In this document: positions 43,030-54,258 of the stretch, one piece after another
Numbering within the stretch: position 1 is the stretch's first letter
Layout of the letters: the number at the start of each line of letters is the position of its first letter
Source: Pisolithus tinctorius
Lineage: Eukaryota > Basidiomycota > Agaricomycetes > Boletales > Pisolithaceae
Direction of reading: 5' to 3'
Assembly (NCBI GenBank): GCA_024663395.1
Contig: JANFAH010000001.1
Location: 6,572,001-6,636,000, forward strand
Length of the DNA: 64,000 nt
Translations under genes and position numbers: made by a program
The notes under the pieces: model-generated
Seen by the model: only the letters and a program-made list of their open reading frames with translations
Told to the model about the DNA's origin: nothing
Database searches by the model: none

Positions 43030-44903
43030 CTAATCGTCCAGGTCTTCCTCGTTATCATCATCATCCGTGTCTTGAATGAATTCAACGCTTTTCGGGAGTG
43101 TTCTCTTGCGTGATCCATGCGACCTCTTTCTGGGTGGGCCCTCCGACCTGTTCTCCTTGTCTGTGGACAGCTCTGCACCACTGGGTGCCTTGTGCTTGCG
43201 CGATACACCTGCATCCGCTCTTTTCTTGTGTGATTTAAGCACTGCCTCACCTGCGATGACTCGGCTCTCCCACTGTGCCGAAAATTCCTGTCGCTCGCGC
43301 TTCGAAAGCTTTTTCCAAAAGCATGTGCCGGAGCGGAGTGCGTCTCGTAGTCTGATCACCTCGGATATAATGCCGATACTCGATGGATTAACAAACTTGA
43401 CATCGGTAGGCCAGCCAACTAGTTTGACGCCATATGCCAGGATTATACTGTGCTCGTAATTGAGATAATTCATTACAATGTTCCTCTTGTTTGTGGCTTG
43501 TCCTGTGGTGTTGTTTAGTGCAGTGTTATGGAAAACACTCCTCCGAGGCACCCACTGAGACCATCCAAAATTGTCTTGGTTACTTGTTTCCTGACGCTCG
43601 CAAGGTTATCGCGCTCCACAATATCTGGACCTATGGTTGAGTGGCTGTCACCTAATGCCGAATGAACTTACTTTGACCCTGAGTACATGCCCACTGCTCA
43701 TACTTGCGTGCGATGTCAGCGACTGGCTGTTGGATGACGTCCTGCCAGAAGTCTGCTGAGTTGTTGGTCATGGTCCATGTGGACTGGATGGTGTCATTGA
43801 CATGGCCACACGTGACAAACAATGTGGCATATATGCCAGTTCGGTCACGAAGGTTTTTGAGCTGTGGATCATCCTTACCACGAAGAAGTTCATAAGTAAA
43901 GTACGACATACCTCCTTGGTGATCCTATCTACCATGTAATTGACATCGTGTGCCATCGCAGTGTTGTTCATGCGGGTGCCACGCGTCTTGAGCTCGCGAT
44001 ATTCTTGAAGTTTCTCGATGAGTAGTTCTTCTTCACTTTGTGAGAGCGGATGCACCTCTAAATCGACCTTGACCAACTCTTGAAGTCGCGCCATGGGTAG
44101 CTTCTCTCCAACAGGGCGATCTGGACTTGCTTGTTAGCACTTGTATAACAGTACAGTCAAGTATACTTACCTGTATTGACTTTGAGTGATTTGGCGTGGA
44201 CCAGGGCATTCTGTAGCATGGCGCGGTGGCTGTGGTGATAGTTGGTCTTTGTGTTGATGAGGCCCTTGACATGGTCAAAAGTAACATTGTTGGCCACAGC
44301 AATGGCTTCAAGCTTCGCATTCTGAGAGTGGAGGAAACTCTTGAGTGCATCATGGAGTTCCTTCGCTCGCTTGGCCTTGTCCTCCTTTGTTAACGAGCGA
44401 GAGCATTTCTTGGCAGTCGAAAGGAGGCGTGGCGCTCGTGCTTTGATAGGTTGGACAGGAACCCCAGGATTCTGAGCACGCCAGGAGGAACTATTTGCTG
44501 AGGATTTCACATTCTCGACAAAGCTGGTGACAGGGTTGATTGTGCACTTGTCGCTCTGTAGTCTGTTGGGGGAGGAGAAAGTCCAAGTCAAGGCAGTGCC
44601 CAGGCCACTGAGTTGACCAGCGGTTGGCATGTCGCTTGAGCTCGACCTTACCTCCACGTTCTGTAGCCCGTTGAGTGAAGAGGCCAGCCAAGCCGAGGTA
44701 GTGACCAGGCTACTGAGGTGACCGGTGGGTACATTGCTTGCACATGAACTTGCCTCAGCAGTCTGCAGCTCGTTGAGTGAAGAGACTGGCCAAACCGAGG
44801 TAGCATCCAGGCCACTGGGTAGACCGGAGGTTGGCAAAGTGTAATTGACTGGTGGAACGTTGGCGGCGGGCAGGCCGAACGATGGTCTATACATTGAAGA
44901 CAT
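43030..44903 (-). CDS. Unrecognised multi-exon gene (probable fungal lineage-specific family)
   Basis: Likely exons are 44903-44171, 44120-43912, from 43873 down to about 43690, and a final exon ending at 43030. N-terminal Ser/Thr-rich repeats are followed by a basic helical region (RSLTKEDKAKRAKELHDALK). The second exon has GEKLPMARLQELVKVDLEVH and AHDVNYMVDRITKE; the third has RDRTGIYATLFVTCGHVNDT; the last has NYLNYEHSIILAYGVKLVGW, RSGTCFWKKLSKRERQEF and an acidic tail. The block around the YLNYE and VGWP motifs recalls hypothetical proteins that are common in mushrooms, but I know no function. The frame between exon 3 and the last exon does not close cleanly near 43,560-43,640. A further 5' exon may lie at 45,060-45,273. 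Confidence 0.45.
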
Positions 44904-46603
44904 GCTGAGGTAAGGTCAGGGACACTGTCTATGATATGGATGGAAGTATGTGACTGACAAATTATTTGCAGGGATTAATGCAGTTGTCTCGTTACGAGCA
45001 GATGCACCTGCTGGGCTCATGCAGTTGAGTGAAAAATTCAATGGAAGCAAAATATATATTACCATAACTAAGGCCGGTGAGGGGGAAATCTTCGCTGTTG
45101 AGCATATCAAGAAATGAAATAGGATTAGACAGAGCCATATCAGACGGTTGAGGATCATCGCCAGCGTGGTTCATACTAACAGCACTGAGAGCGGAGGGGA
45201 GAGGTCTGAGAGGAAGACACTGATGCACCAGAATATTTTCACGCTGGCAGGATATGTGTTGATCATTCATGCCACTCAAAAGTCCAATATCACCATGACA
45301 TTGGCACAACACAATATTTATTGATTGACGTCGCGCATGCCTTGCATTTGAATCACATGGACGCAGCTGACAACACCATACGTTCGGGGCACCTAGAGTC
45401 TCAGTTGTAAGCCATGTTGCCATACCGAAACCAGACAACAGATAGTGTCTTCAGATAATTCTGCGGAACGAAGGCACGCAACACTGCGACATGCGATCAC
45501 ACTGCACCATATCGCATCACGTGCATGCGGTGGTGAGATAGGGTTCTACCAGTGGACGATGCACAGTATAGGGTACCTGGAACTACAACGTATGGTTCAT
45601 CACCATCGTACTGTCGACGAGTTACTTACCAAGGTCCAATATCCATACTTTATACAACCTTTGAGTGGTGTGGTGGTCTCGCACCAGCTATGTGGTACAC
45701 ACCACAACTACGCTCGGGATAGATCAGCGACAGTTAGACCTACCGGGATACCAAGCAAGAGTGCCTCTACCCAGCAGGAATGCGTCAAGTTGTAGCACAA
45801 GCATCAGCTCAGAGAAATTAGCACGAAATTTGCTGAATACCTATGGGCAATAGTAAGCATTCAAATACACATGTCGACTATGCTCAGTCACAACAACAGT
45901 TGCGACGCACCATGATTGAGACAATGAAGAATTTCGTGGAGCCGATTCCAACGCTTGCAGCACATCGTTAGCAGGTGGGTGGAAATGAGAGGAAGACAGG
46001 TATTTGACTTTACCCATAAAACTGATAAACGTGTATCGCATGTTCAGCGTACAGATGTATAGAGCGTGGCTGGTCCAAACGCTTAATTCCTGCTGTGTAC
46101 GTGTAGTGTTTTCGAGAAGCTTACGATATTTCATTTAGAAAATAGGGGTTGAGTGCGGGTGCCCATGCCCTCTGTTACCACAAGGTATTTACATATGTTT
46201 ATACCTGAGCTAAGTAGCGTAGTTAGCTTATCCAAAGTCTGTCAATCACTGCATGCTTCGAGTAAGTCTTTTATACAAACTGACTTGGCCTTTCGAAGCA
46301 TGGCTAAATATTTACAGTGAAGAAGAAACCATCCAAGGCTAAATGCTCACAGTCAGACCATAGTGATCGTCAGCAGCTTGCTACTCAATGTTGGTTCTCA
46401 AAGCCTGGGTACATATAATCACCCATCCATGCAGTTGGCTCTCTGATGCTATTACACAGGGTCCGCAAGGCACAGAATGAAAAGGCACGCCTCCGAGTTG
46501 CGAGGTAAGTACAGGGCGAGTGCCAGCAATTTTTGACCCAATAAAACTTACTGCATGGTTTGTAGGGCAAGACTCCAGTAGGCCTTCCTCGCAACTTTGA
46601 ATG
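44904..46603. other. No firmly supported gene
   Basis: A minus-strand frame at 44992-45438 contains SMNHAGDDPQPSDMALSNPI and SFLDMLNSEDFPLTGLSYG. Its composition is protein-like, and it could be a 5' exon of the gene at 43.0-44.9 kb. Nothing else was recognised. Confidence 0.25.
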
Positions 46604-46665
46604 AGGCGCCGCTGATCTGATGTTATAGGCAGCGAGAATCATCAAAGTGCTCTCGGCAGACTGCT

Positions 46666-47037
46666 GTGTCGGCGGAAACTCTCACTCCCATCAAGCGTAC
46701 TGCTGCTCTGTCGGTGGAAACTCTCGCTCCCATCAGGCGTGCTATAGAGCTATGGCGTGTGGACTGGCAGCCAGAAGACCGATGGCCAGACGAGTTGGAG
46801 ATCTTGAAGGAATCTGTACGGTCGAAGTCTGATCCTGCAGTGCTCAGTCGCTTCTGGGCAGGAATGAGGGCCCATATCGAGGAAGGAAAGGAGATTTTAT
46901 CCCGCCTTCATGGGATTTCTCATGGTGCGCAGATGGAAGTGCCTTCCACCTCATTAGGAAGTTTCTATGACATGTGTGTTAATGTAGCTTCGGAAGTGAA
47001 GTTCTTTGAGATGTCGCTACTACATGCTGATACGTAG
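46666..47037 (+). CDS. Hypothetical protein, probably a terminal exon
   Basis: The open frame continues upstream to a possible acceptor (TTATAG at about 46,629). It encodes a 42-bp tandem repeat (SAETLTPIKRTAAL / SVETLAPIRRAIEL), then WRVDWQPEDRWPDELEILKE and a helical C-terminus (SRFWAGMRAHIEEGKEILSR). No family recognised; upstream exons were not found. Confidence 0.3.
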   Translation: MSAETLTPIKRTAALSVETLAPIRRAIELWRVDWQPEDRWPDELEILKESVRSKSDPAVLSRFWAGMRAHIEEGKEILSRLHGISHGAQMEVPSTSLGSFYDMCVNVASEVKFFEMSLLHADT

Positions 47038-47499
47038 ATTCAAACATGATATATTTCTGTGCACACGATCCTGCCATCGCATGCCAGTATATAGAAGCAG
47101 TTATAATATGTGGTGCCTCGAGAACAAGATGGAAACCCGAACATCTCCATAGCGAACACATAGCGAACGCCATGTTTTGTGAGCCTTGCGATCCATATAC
47201 CTCTATCAAGCACAGATAACCCTGAGATATTGGTACTACATGTATATTCTAACTTGATAAGTGCCTGGCATGCACCTGGCTTAATGCTAGTGTCTCGAGA
47301 ATGCGACGGAGAGCCAGCGCTTCATAGTGAACACCATATTTTGTGAGTCTCGCGACTGCCAATATATGTACATACCTACATTGAGAGCGTGTACACACTA
47401 CATCTGTAACAGAATACCTACATATGCTAGTACTAGATGGTACATACTACTGGCTAGAAAGTACATGTCATGAGTAGGAGTCTTTAGCAAAACTTGAAG
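47038..47499. other. No gene; degenerate direct repeat
   Basis: Two blocks near 47,117-47,205 and 47,290-47,360 share CTCGAGAA, GGA(G/A)-CC-, ATAG(C/T)GAAC and ACCATATTTTGTGAG-like sequence, a decayed duplication about 175 bp apart. Confidence 0.4.
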
Positions 47500-47504
47500 G
47501 ATAT
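47500..47504. repeat. Target-site duplication of element X, left
   Basis: GATAT at 47500-47504 is repeated at 53620-53624 directly after the right LTR. Confidence 0.85.
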
Positions 47505-47956
47505 TGTTACGTTTCACCCCTAACTTTTCTCTTTCACTGTACAGTTACCTTGTGTTTGATCCATTGGACATACTTTCCTTTTAGAGCCATCTTCTCTCTG
47601 GTCCAACGGCTCTCTGTTTCCACCACTAGCATTACTACCTCGTAACATACTTTGGACATGTGTCGTCATTGTTCAACCAATGGCGTAGTTACCTTGATAC
47701 ATGCGGACGCCTCATGGTCCATTTCCTTGTAGTATTTAGACTGCTGGCTCAAGACCTGGAACTCCAGACTTGAGCTGCTCAATCATATGCAGCATTCTTC
47801 AGAACTTCGCCCTCAGTGTCCCTTACCAGGACCACTCTTACAGGCATTGCCTAAATCCTCTGTCATTTACAGAGGTTACCTTCAGCCGTTGCTGGGTAGA
47901 AACCCTTAGTCTGCATTTGAGCTCTCCCTATGTCTTGACTTCGGTCAAGCATAACA
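47505..47956 (+). repeat. 5' LTR of element X
   Basis: 452 bp starting TGTTACGTTTCACC and ending CAAGCATAACA. No clear TATA box. Confidence 0.93.
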
Positions 47957-48042
47957 AAAGCTCAAGTCTACAGCCTTTGGCCGAATCGGTCACTGCTTAG
48001 TGCACCACCACGAACCCCCGAAACAATCGACGTTGGGCGCCA

Positions 48043-49158
48043 TTGCAACCCACTCGTGAAGAATCGTCATCTGACGAAGAACAGGAGAGCACTGTCACTG
48101 ACACCTCCTCCAATGAACCCAAACAGCCGGATAGAGGCTTTACCTCAGGTATCCTCTCGAACCTCTTCACCCAGTCCCTCGCCACTCTTGGTACTCCCAT
48201 CCCACCAGTACCTGCCACCACATTTTCTACACCCCCGACCCCACCACTGAATACGATGTCTGGTTCATCGTTGAAGGGAACGACTGCCGTCACTGGAGTC
48301 AAACCCACAGAATTGAAGATCGGTGCTCCCTCTGATTTTGACGGAGACCAGAAGAATGCCATGAGTTGGCTGTACTCCGTACAAACCTATCTCTTGGTAA
48401 ATGAAGAACTATATGACACTGACACCAAAAAGGTTGTCTATGCGCTGTCGTATATGAAGAAAGGTGTCGCCCATTCCTGGGCCGCCACCTTCCAGAAGGT
48501 ATCTCTGGAAAAGACCCCTCCGAGCTTTGGCACTTTTGCCGACTTTACGAAGTATTTCAAAGAATCTTTCACCTCCCCTGATACCGTGGGTACTGCCATC
48601 GCCAAACTGTGTACCCTGAAACAAAAAGAATCGGTTGAACAGTATATCACCGATTTCTGAACTGCTGCTGCCGACTCTACCATCACGGAAGATGTCGCTT
48701 TAATCGAGTTCTTCTCACAAGGACTCAAACCCTTTATTACAAACAGAATCCACATGATGGAAACCACCCCTACCAAAATTGAAGGGTGGTACACTCAGGC
48801 GCAGAAATTTGACGCCAAATGGAGAAAGGTCAATGAAATCTCAGGAAGAAAAGAAAAGAAGATGTTCCATCCCAGGAACAACTTCTCCAAAGAAAAAGAT
48901 CCAAACGCTATGGATGTGGATGGAGTTAGACTCTCCAAAGAAGAACGAGACCATCACATCAAAGAAGGAAGATGTTTTGGCTGCGGAAATAAAGGACATC
49001 TCTCTCGAGAATGTCCAGACAAGGGGAAAACTCCCCAGAAGAAAGTGAAGAAAATCTGCAAAATTGTGGAAGTCGAAGAAAGCGACGATGAAGAAAAAGT
49101 CGCGGGTCCCTCCATCGCCTTAGTAAACATCGCTAGGGCTCTTGGAAAGGATTTTTGA
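48043..49158 (+). pseudogene. gag: Element X Gag, one nonsense codon
   Basis: The frame is open from 48043; the first ATG is 48256. Capsid-type sequence (FDGDQKNAMSWLYSVQTYLL, SYMKKGVAHSWAATF) leads to a TGA at 48658-48660 in ITDF-stop-TAAADS. Element Y reads IADFRNCLN at the same place, so this is probably CGA changed to TGA. The frame then continues through a CCHC knuckle (CFGCGNKGHLSREC) and an acidic stretch to the stop at 49156-49158 in the junction GATTTTTGA. Confidence 0.88.
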
Positions 49159-49565
49159 ATGGGAACTCTGAGTTGACGCCAGAAGTTCCCCAACATAAGG
49201 ACAGTTTAGTTTCTGTTGCGCCTGTACTTGTAACGTCTACACCCAAATGTACTATGCAGATTCCCGTTTCCCTCTACGCATCAGAAACTACCTCAAAAGT
49301 TGTCAACACCACTGCTCTAGTCGACTCTGGAGCAGAAATATCGTGTATCGATTGGGGATTTGTGCGAAAGCATCGAATCCCTACTCAACGACTGGCAGAA
49401 CCCATCCTCGCCAAAAACGCCGATGGAACCCAGAACTCTAAAGGAAAAATTTTGTTCTCTGCCACTCTCTACTTCAAGGTTAAAGGACTCGTTCACCAAT
49501 CCTTTTTCCACGTTATCAATTGCGGAACAGAAAATGTCATCCTGGGTCTCCCCTGGCTACAATAA
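49155..49565 (+). pseudogene. Element X protease, fused to RT deletion
   Basis: In the -1 frame relative to Gag, overlapping its stop. Retropepsin motif ALVDSGAEISCID and distal ENVILGLPWL are visible. Directly after GLPWL the frame closes, because a deletion joins this point to the middle of RT. Confidence 0.85.
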
Positions 49566-52089
49566 CGTCCACATCAAGGAAGGAGACCAATGGAAAGCTG
49601 CGTTTATCACACATAAAGGGCTTTTTGAACCCACCGTTATGTTCTTCAGTCTCTGTAACTCCCCTGCCACCTTCCAGCGATTCATGAATGACTCTTTCAG
49701 AGATATGATTGCCGAAGGGTGGTTGGTCGTTTACATGGATGATCTTCTCATCTTCTCCACCGACCCTGAAGAACACAAACGAAGAACTCGCCATGTTCTC
49801 GAAAGAATGAGAGAACTCTCTCTCCCCCTGAAATTGGAAAAATGTCACTTCGATCTAACCAAGGTCGAGTACCTTGGAATGATTATCAAAGAAAACACTG
49901 TCGCCATGGACCCTGTCAAAGTCCAAGGCATTGCCAAATGGCCTGTCCCAAAGAAGGTCAAAGACGTACAATCCTTCTTAGGATTTGCAAACTTTTATAG
50001 GAGATTCGTCCCCTATTATTCAGACATCGCACGACCACTCATCGACCTAACTAAGAAGATGGTCGACTGGAATTGGTCAAAGAAATGTCAGAATGCCTTT
50101 GAACTCCTGAAAAGGATCTTCATGGCACAACCAACACTCCAAATGCCTGATACCTCTCGGCCATTCGCAATCACGACAGACACGTCCAAGTACGCAACTG
50201 GAGGAGTCCTCCTTCAAGAAGACTCAAACGGACAGTGGCAGCCCTGTGCCTTCTTATCCCAGTCGTTCAACCCTGCCGAAAGAAACTACAACATCTATGA
50301 CAGAGAACTCTTAGGTGTTATTAGAGCCCTGAAGTCTTGGAGACACTATCTCCATGGATCCCCGTTCCCGGTTAAGGTCTTCACAGACCATAAAAACCTG
50401 ACTTACTTCAAGGCACCACAAAATTTAAATCGTCGCCAGGCCCGCTGGCTCCTTGATCTCGCAGACTTCAATCTGCAACTAGAACATGTCCCAGGCAAAG
50501 ACCTGGCTGCACCTGATGCACTCTCCTGCCGACCTGACCATATCCCTGCTGACGATGAAGACAATAAAGGAGTTACCCTCCTTCCACAAACACTGTTCGT
50601 CAATTTAATCGACACAAACCTGACCCAAAAGGCTGCGTCGTCCTCCATGGAGGACCCCATCATCCAAACGGCACTTCGTGCCATAGAAAACGTCGATATG
50701 CCTCTCCCGTTCAAATCTCACCTCTCTGACTGGAGGTTCGATAATGGCATACTACTCTATAAAGACCGGGTGTACATCCCCGATGACCCTACCCTCCACC
50801 GAACCGTCGTGTCCAACCACCATGACCACCCCTCCGCTGGACACCCTGGTGTCTTGAAAACCCAACAACTCGTTTCATCCGAGTTTTGGTGGCCCGGACT
50901 TGTGTCATTCGTCCAAAAATATGTAGAAGGCTGTGCTACATGCCAGCAGAATAAGACAAACACCCACCCGATGACACCACCCCTTATGCCTATTCCCTCC
51001 ACCATGACCCGCCCTTTTCAACAGATCTCTTGTGATCTCATCACCGATTTACCCGTTTCTAATGGCTATGATTCCCTTTTGGTTGTGGTAGACCATGGGC
51101 TTACAAAGGGGGTAATTTTAACACCCACAAAGAAAACCGCCTCTGCTGCTGATATCGCAGTACTGTTTTTCAAGAAGGTATACTCCCGTTTCGGGTTGTA
51201 TGACAAAATTATATCAGATCGAGGTCCTCAGTTCGCCTCCGCCTTTGCAAAAGAACTTGCTTCCCTCTTGGGATACTCTCTTGCCCTGTCTACGGCATAC
51301 CACCCACAAACTGATGGAGAAACAGAACGTGTAAACCAGGAAGTAGAAACTTATCTCTGCATCTTTTGCCAAAATGACCCCACCTCGTGGGTGAACAACC
51401 TACCAATGGCTGAATTTGTGCATAATCACCATCCTCATTCCGTCACCCATCAATCCCTGTTCTACCTCATGTATGGGTATGAACTGAAACCCCTTCCGTC
51501 CCTGATTATGGAAACCCACCTTCCCACCGCCGAGTCTAGACTCAAGGAACTCCGAAAAGCCAGAGAGGAAGCCCTTGTGGCCCATGATCTGGCCAGAAAA
51601 ACTATGAAAAACCACTCGTCATGACCCTTCACCCCGTTCCAAAAAGGTGATAAAGTTTGGCTGGAAGCACGAAATTTGAAATGCTCCTATGAGAATAGGA
51701 AGCTCGCACCCAAACGAGAAGGACCCTTCATGATCTCCGACGTCCTGTCTCCGATCATGTATCGCCTCGCAATCCCCACACGATGGAAGATCCATAACAT
51801 CTTCCATGCTTCCCTTTTATCACCCTATCGTGAAAATGACGTTTACAGACCAAACTACCCAGCTCCACCACCTGACCTGATCAATGAAGAAGAGGAATAC
51901 GAAGTTGAAGCAATAGTCGGCCATAAAAGATCTGGCCATGGACACGCCTTCTTGATCAAATGGAAAGGCTACCCTTCTTCCAAAAACTCATGGCAGAAAG
52001 AAGCCCACCTTGAACATGCAGATGATATGCTCTCTGCATATAAAAAATGCTTCCCCAAAGACTTTCCCCCTCAGAAACAACCCACTTGA
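49554..52089 (+). pseudogene. pol: Element X RT (truncated), RNase H, integrase, chromodomain
   Basis: RT starts at GYNNVHIKEGDQWKAAF, so the fingers and first part of the palm are missing; VVYMDDLLIFS is intact. RNase H has TTDTSKYATGGVLLQ. DALSCRPDH replaces the usual DALSRRPD (CGC to TGC). Integrase has the HHCC finger (HHDHPSAGHPG..CATCQ) and DDE residues in CDLITDLP, IISDRGPQF and YHPQTDGETERVNQ. A TGA at 51622-51624 interrupts the frame (NHSS-stop-PFTPFQKGDKVW). The C-terminus has a chromodomain (EVEAIVGHKRSGHGHAFLIK, WKGYPSSKNSWQKEAHL), which targets insertion to chromatin in chromoviruses. Confidence 0.92.
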
Positions 52090-52125
52090 CGTTCTACCCA
52101 CACTGTTAGAAATATCACCTTCGAA

Positions 52126-53130
52126 ATGCCTCCCCGTCGCTACACTTACCCCTGTGAACCCTCTCATCGCCACACCCCATTTGCTCGTCATCAACGACAG
52201 CCCACTAGCGATCAGATGATCGCCTCTTACCGACTTTTCGTCGCTGACCCTGCTGTCATCGGCACCGTCTATCACGAGGTTGATGAGGACTCTCCACTAG
52301 ACCTCGTATACCATGCAACCATCCAAGCCCTTTGGCTTGAAGAACTTTCCCATTATGTCAACCGCCAGAATCCCCTCCTATCCCCTGCTCATACCATTTT
52401 AAACGAGATCGCCGTCCAACAGGTTCCACTGCTCCTCAGACTCTTTGATGTTCTTGGAGGTGCAGACCTCATCTACAACGTCTGTCAACACCCCACGTTG
52501 ATTGCTCCTCCCCCTCCTGGGTCTCGAAGGCCCTCGACTGCAACCTCCCCTCCGGTTTCCTCCATGTCATCCTCCCCTCCAGCATCATCGCCGTCGTCAT
52601 CCTCCCGTTCCTCTCGCTCTCTCAGAAGAGCTGACAGACCCCGTGCCTGCTGTTTATCAGGCCCTAACCCTCAACCCTGCGAGTCTCATGACTCCCCGTC
52701 AGAGGTTGACCCCAAAATCACCTTTGGCATCTCCCATGCAGAACTCGACTACACGTTAAACATCATCGAGACTCTGGCAGAATTGCCACCAACACCTGTT
52801 TTGAATGCCATGACTGAGTACGATGGACCTCTTACTCCATCTGATCCACACTATCGTCAAGTGTGTTACGTCTGTCGCCATCTTGGCCATCTTCGCGTCA
52901 ACTGTGAACTTTATGAATGTCCCCTTTGCCACACCACTTGTCCTGGGCATACTCAAGCCCAGTGTCCTTCCATATGCCTTTGCCGTCCTTTACAGGACAG
53001 AATCGCTACCCCTGCCTTGGTAGACAATCGTACCCTTGTCAGGAGCGAGGACAATGATCTATATGACAACAACTTTGACTTCGACGACTCTGCCATCAGC
53101 AACATGACTGGGGAACCTTATGGAGAGTAG
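52126..53130 (+). CDS. Element X third ORF with zinc knuckles
   Basis: 334 aa starting 36 nt after the pol stop, open throughout although gag and pol are broken. The N-terminal half is helical (SYRLFVADPAVIGTVYHEVD, LLLRLFDVLGGADLIYNV); a Ser/Pro/Arg-rich linker follows. The C-terminal third has a canonical CCHC knuckle (CYVCRHLGHLRVNC) and a second variant one (CPLCHTTCPGHTQAQC), then an acidic tail. Chromoviruses normally end with the chromodomain, so an extra nucleic-acid-binding protein here is unusual. It could be a second Gag-like nucleocapsid or a captured gene. No env-like membrane segment is seen. Confidence 0.75.
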   Translation: MPPRRYTYPCEPSHRHTPFARHQRQPTSDQMIASYRLFVADPAVIGTVYHEVDEDSPLDLVYHATIQALWLEELSHYVNRQNPLLSPAHTILNEIAVQQVPLLLRLFDVLGGADLIYNVCQHPTLIAPPPPGSRRPSTATSPPVSSMSSSPPASSPSSSSRSSRSLRRADRPRACCLSGPNPQPCESHDSPSEVDPKITFGISHAELDYTLNIIETLAELPPTPVLNAMTEYDGPLTPSDPHYRQVCYVCRHLGHLRVNCELYECPLCHTTCPGHTQAQCPSICLCRPLQDRIATPALVDNRTLVRSEDNDLYDNNFDFDDSAISNMTGEPYGE

Positions 53131-53153
53131 TTGAAGTCAGGGACTTCAACGCT

Positions 53154-53167
53154 TAGAAGGGGGGTAA
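53154..53167 (+). other. Polypurine tract of element X
   Basis: AGAAGGGGGGTAAT directly precedes the 3' LTR, the expected position for plus-strand priming. Confidence 0.75.
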
Positions 53168-53619
53168 TGTTATGTTTCACCCCTAACTTTTCTCTTTCAC
53201 TGTACAGTTACCTTGTGTTTGATCTGTTGGACATACTTTCCTTTTAGAGCCGTCTTCTCTCTGGTCCGACGGCTCTCTGTTTCCACCACTAGCGTTACTA
53301 CCTCATAACATGCTTTGGACATGTGTCATCATTGTTCAACCAATGGCATAGTTACCTCAATACATGCGGACGCCTCATGGTCCATTTCCTTGTAGTATTT
53401 AGACTGCTGGCTCAAGACCTGGAACTCCAGACTTGAGCTGCTCAATCATATGCAGCGTTCTTCAGAACTTCGCCCTCAGTGTCCCTTACCAGGACCACTC
53501 TTACAGGCGTTGCCTAAATCCTCTGTCGTTTACAGAGGTTACCTTCAGCCGTTGCTGGGTAGAAACCCTTAGTCTGCGTTTGAGCTCTCCCTATGTCTTG
53601 ACTTCGGTCGAGCGTAACA
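53168..53619 (+). repeat. 3' LTR of element X
   Basis: 452 bp, starting TGTTATGTTTCACC and ending CGAGCGTAACA, followed by GATAT. Confidence 0.93.
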
Positions 53620-53774
53620 GATATACCACCTAGCAACTTGCACAATGTATATAAGTAACCACTGACGACGAATTACTGGCCACTTCCATTTCAACTCAAG
53701 CCCAGGTGATAAGCTATGAAGGCGTCCTCTCACTGGATGGAGGTGTATCACATAATTGCATTGACACGATTTAT

Positions 53775-54258
53775 CTACAGTAACTCAGTTTTAGCTACTT
53801 GGGACCACAACTCATCAGAACTACTGGCTGCAGAAGAAGGCTCGATATGACTGAGGATATCATCTAAAGACTTGGGCCAAAATGGCCTGTTAGGAACTGG
53901 AGTTGCATACACCAATCCTTCGTTGTAGTTGGTAGTATAAGCTTGTAGTGCTGCGGCAAACGTCTTGAACCTCTTATGACTATTGTCAGGCACGCTGGTG
54001 ACACGCGCCTGAACCGCCAGCCTTCTGATAGTTAGCTGTATGGATAAATATTATCTGAAAGCAGAACTGACCATTGGAAAAAAATGCCAACTTCCTGTCC
54101 TACTGTGATGACATAGTAGCCATCAATACCATCCGTGGTGTCAGGAGGCAGAAATGTTGACGGATGGGGCCCAGGAAAGTGGAGAGGAAAAACCGGCATA
54201 GGGCATGGAGCTGTAGGCGGGGAACTGCTTGGGGCTGGTGCCGGCTGTTGGGTGGGGG
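53775..54258 (-). CDS. Viroplasmin/RNase H1 N-terminal-type domain protein, 5' end cut by element Y
   Basis: Minus-strand exons 54258-54072 (open to the edge of the Y LTR; possible start at 54199) and 54021-53775, with a 49-nt intron. The product reads DGIDGYYVITVGQEVGIFFQ, then W across the intron, LAVQARVTSVPDNSHKRFKT and AAALQAYTTNYNEGLVYATP. This matches the small hybrid-binding domain at the N-terminus of fungal RNase H1 (viroplasmin-like). No RNase H catalytic domain follows; the protein ends 60 residues later. The proline-rich N-terminus (PTQQPAPAPSSSPPTAP) stays in frame right up to the LTR, so the LTR probably inserted into the gene. Confidence 0.7.

Larger units (their letters stand above)
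47505..53619 (+). mobile_element. Chromovirus-type Ty3/gypsy element X, complete but mutated
   Basis: 452-bp LTRs (47505-47956 and 53168-53619, TGTTA..TAACA ends) and a 5-bp GATAT duplication bound a 6.1-kb element. The order is gag, protease, RT, RNase H, integrase, chromodomain, then an extra ORF. It is disabled by two in-frame TGA codons, an internal RT deletion and missense changes. The two LTRs differ at about 16 sites, nearly all CG against TG or CA. Confidence 0.95.

Noticed and set aside
52126..53130. Element X third ORF as an envelope gene
   Set aside because: No signal peptide or membrane segment; two zinc knuckles point to nucleic-acid binding.
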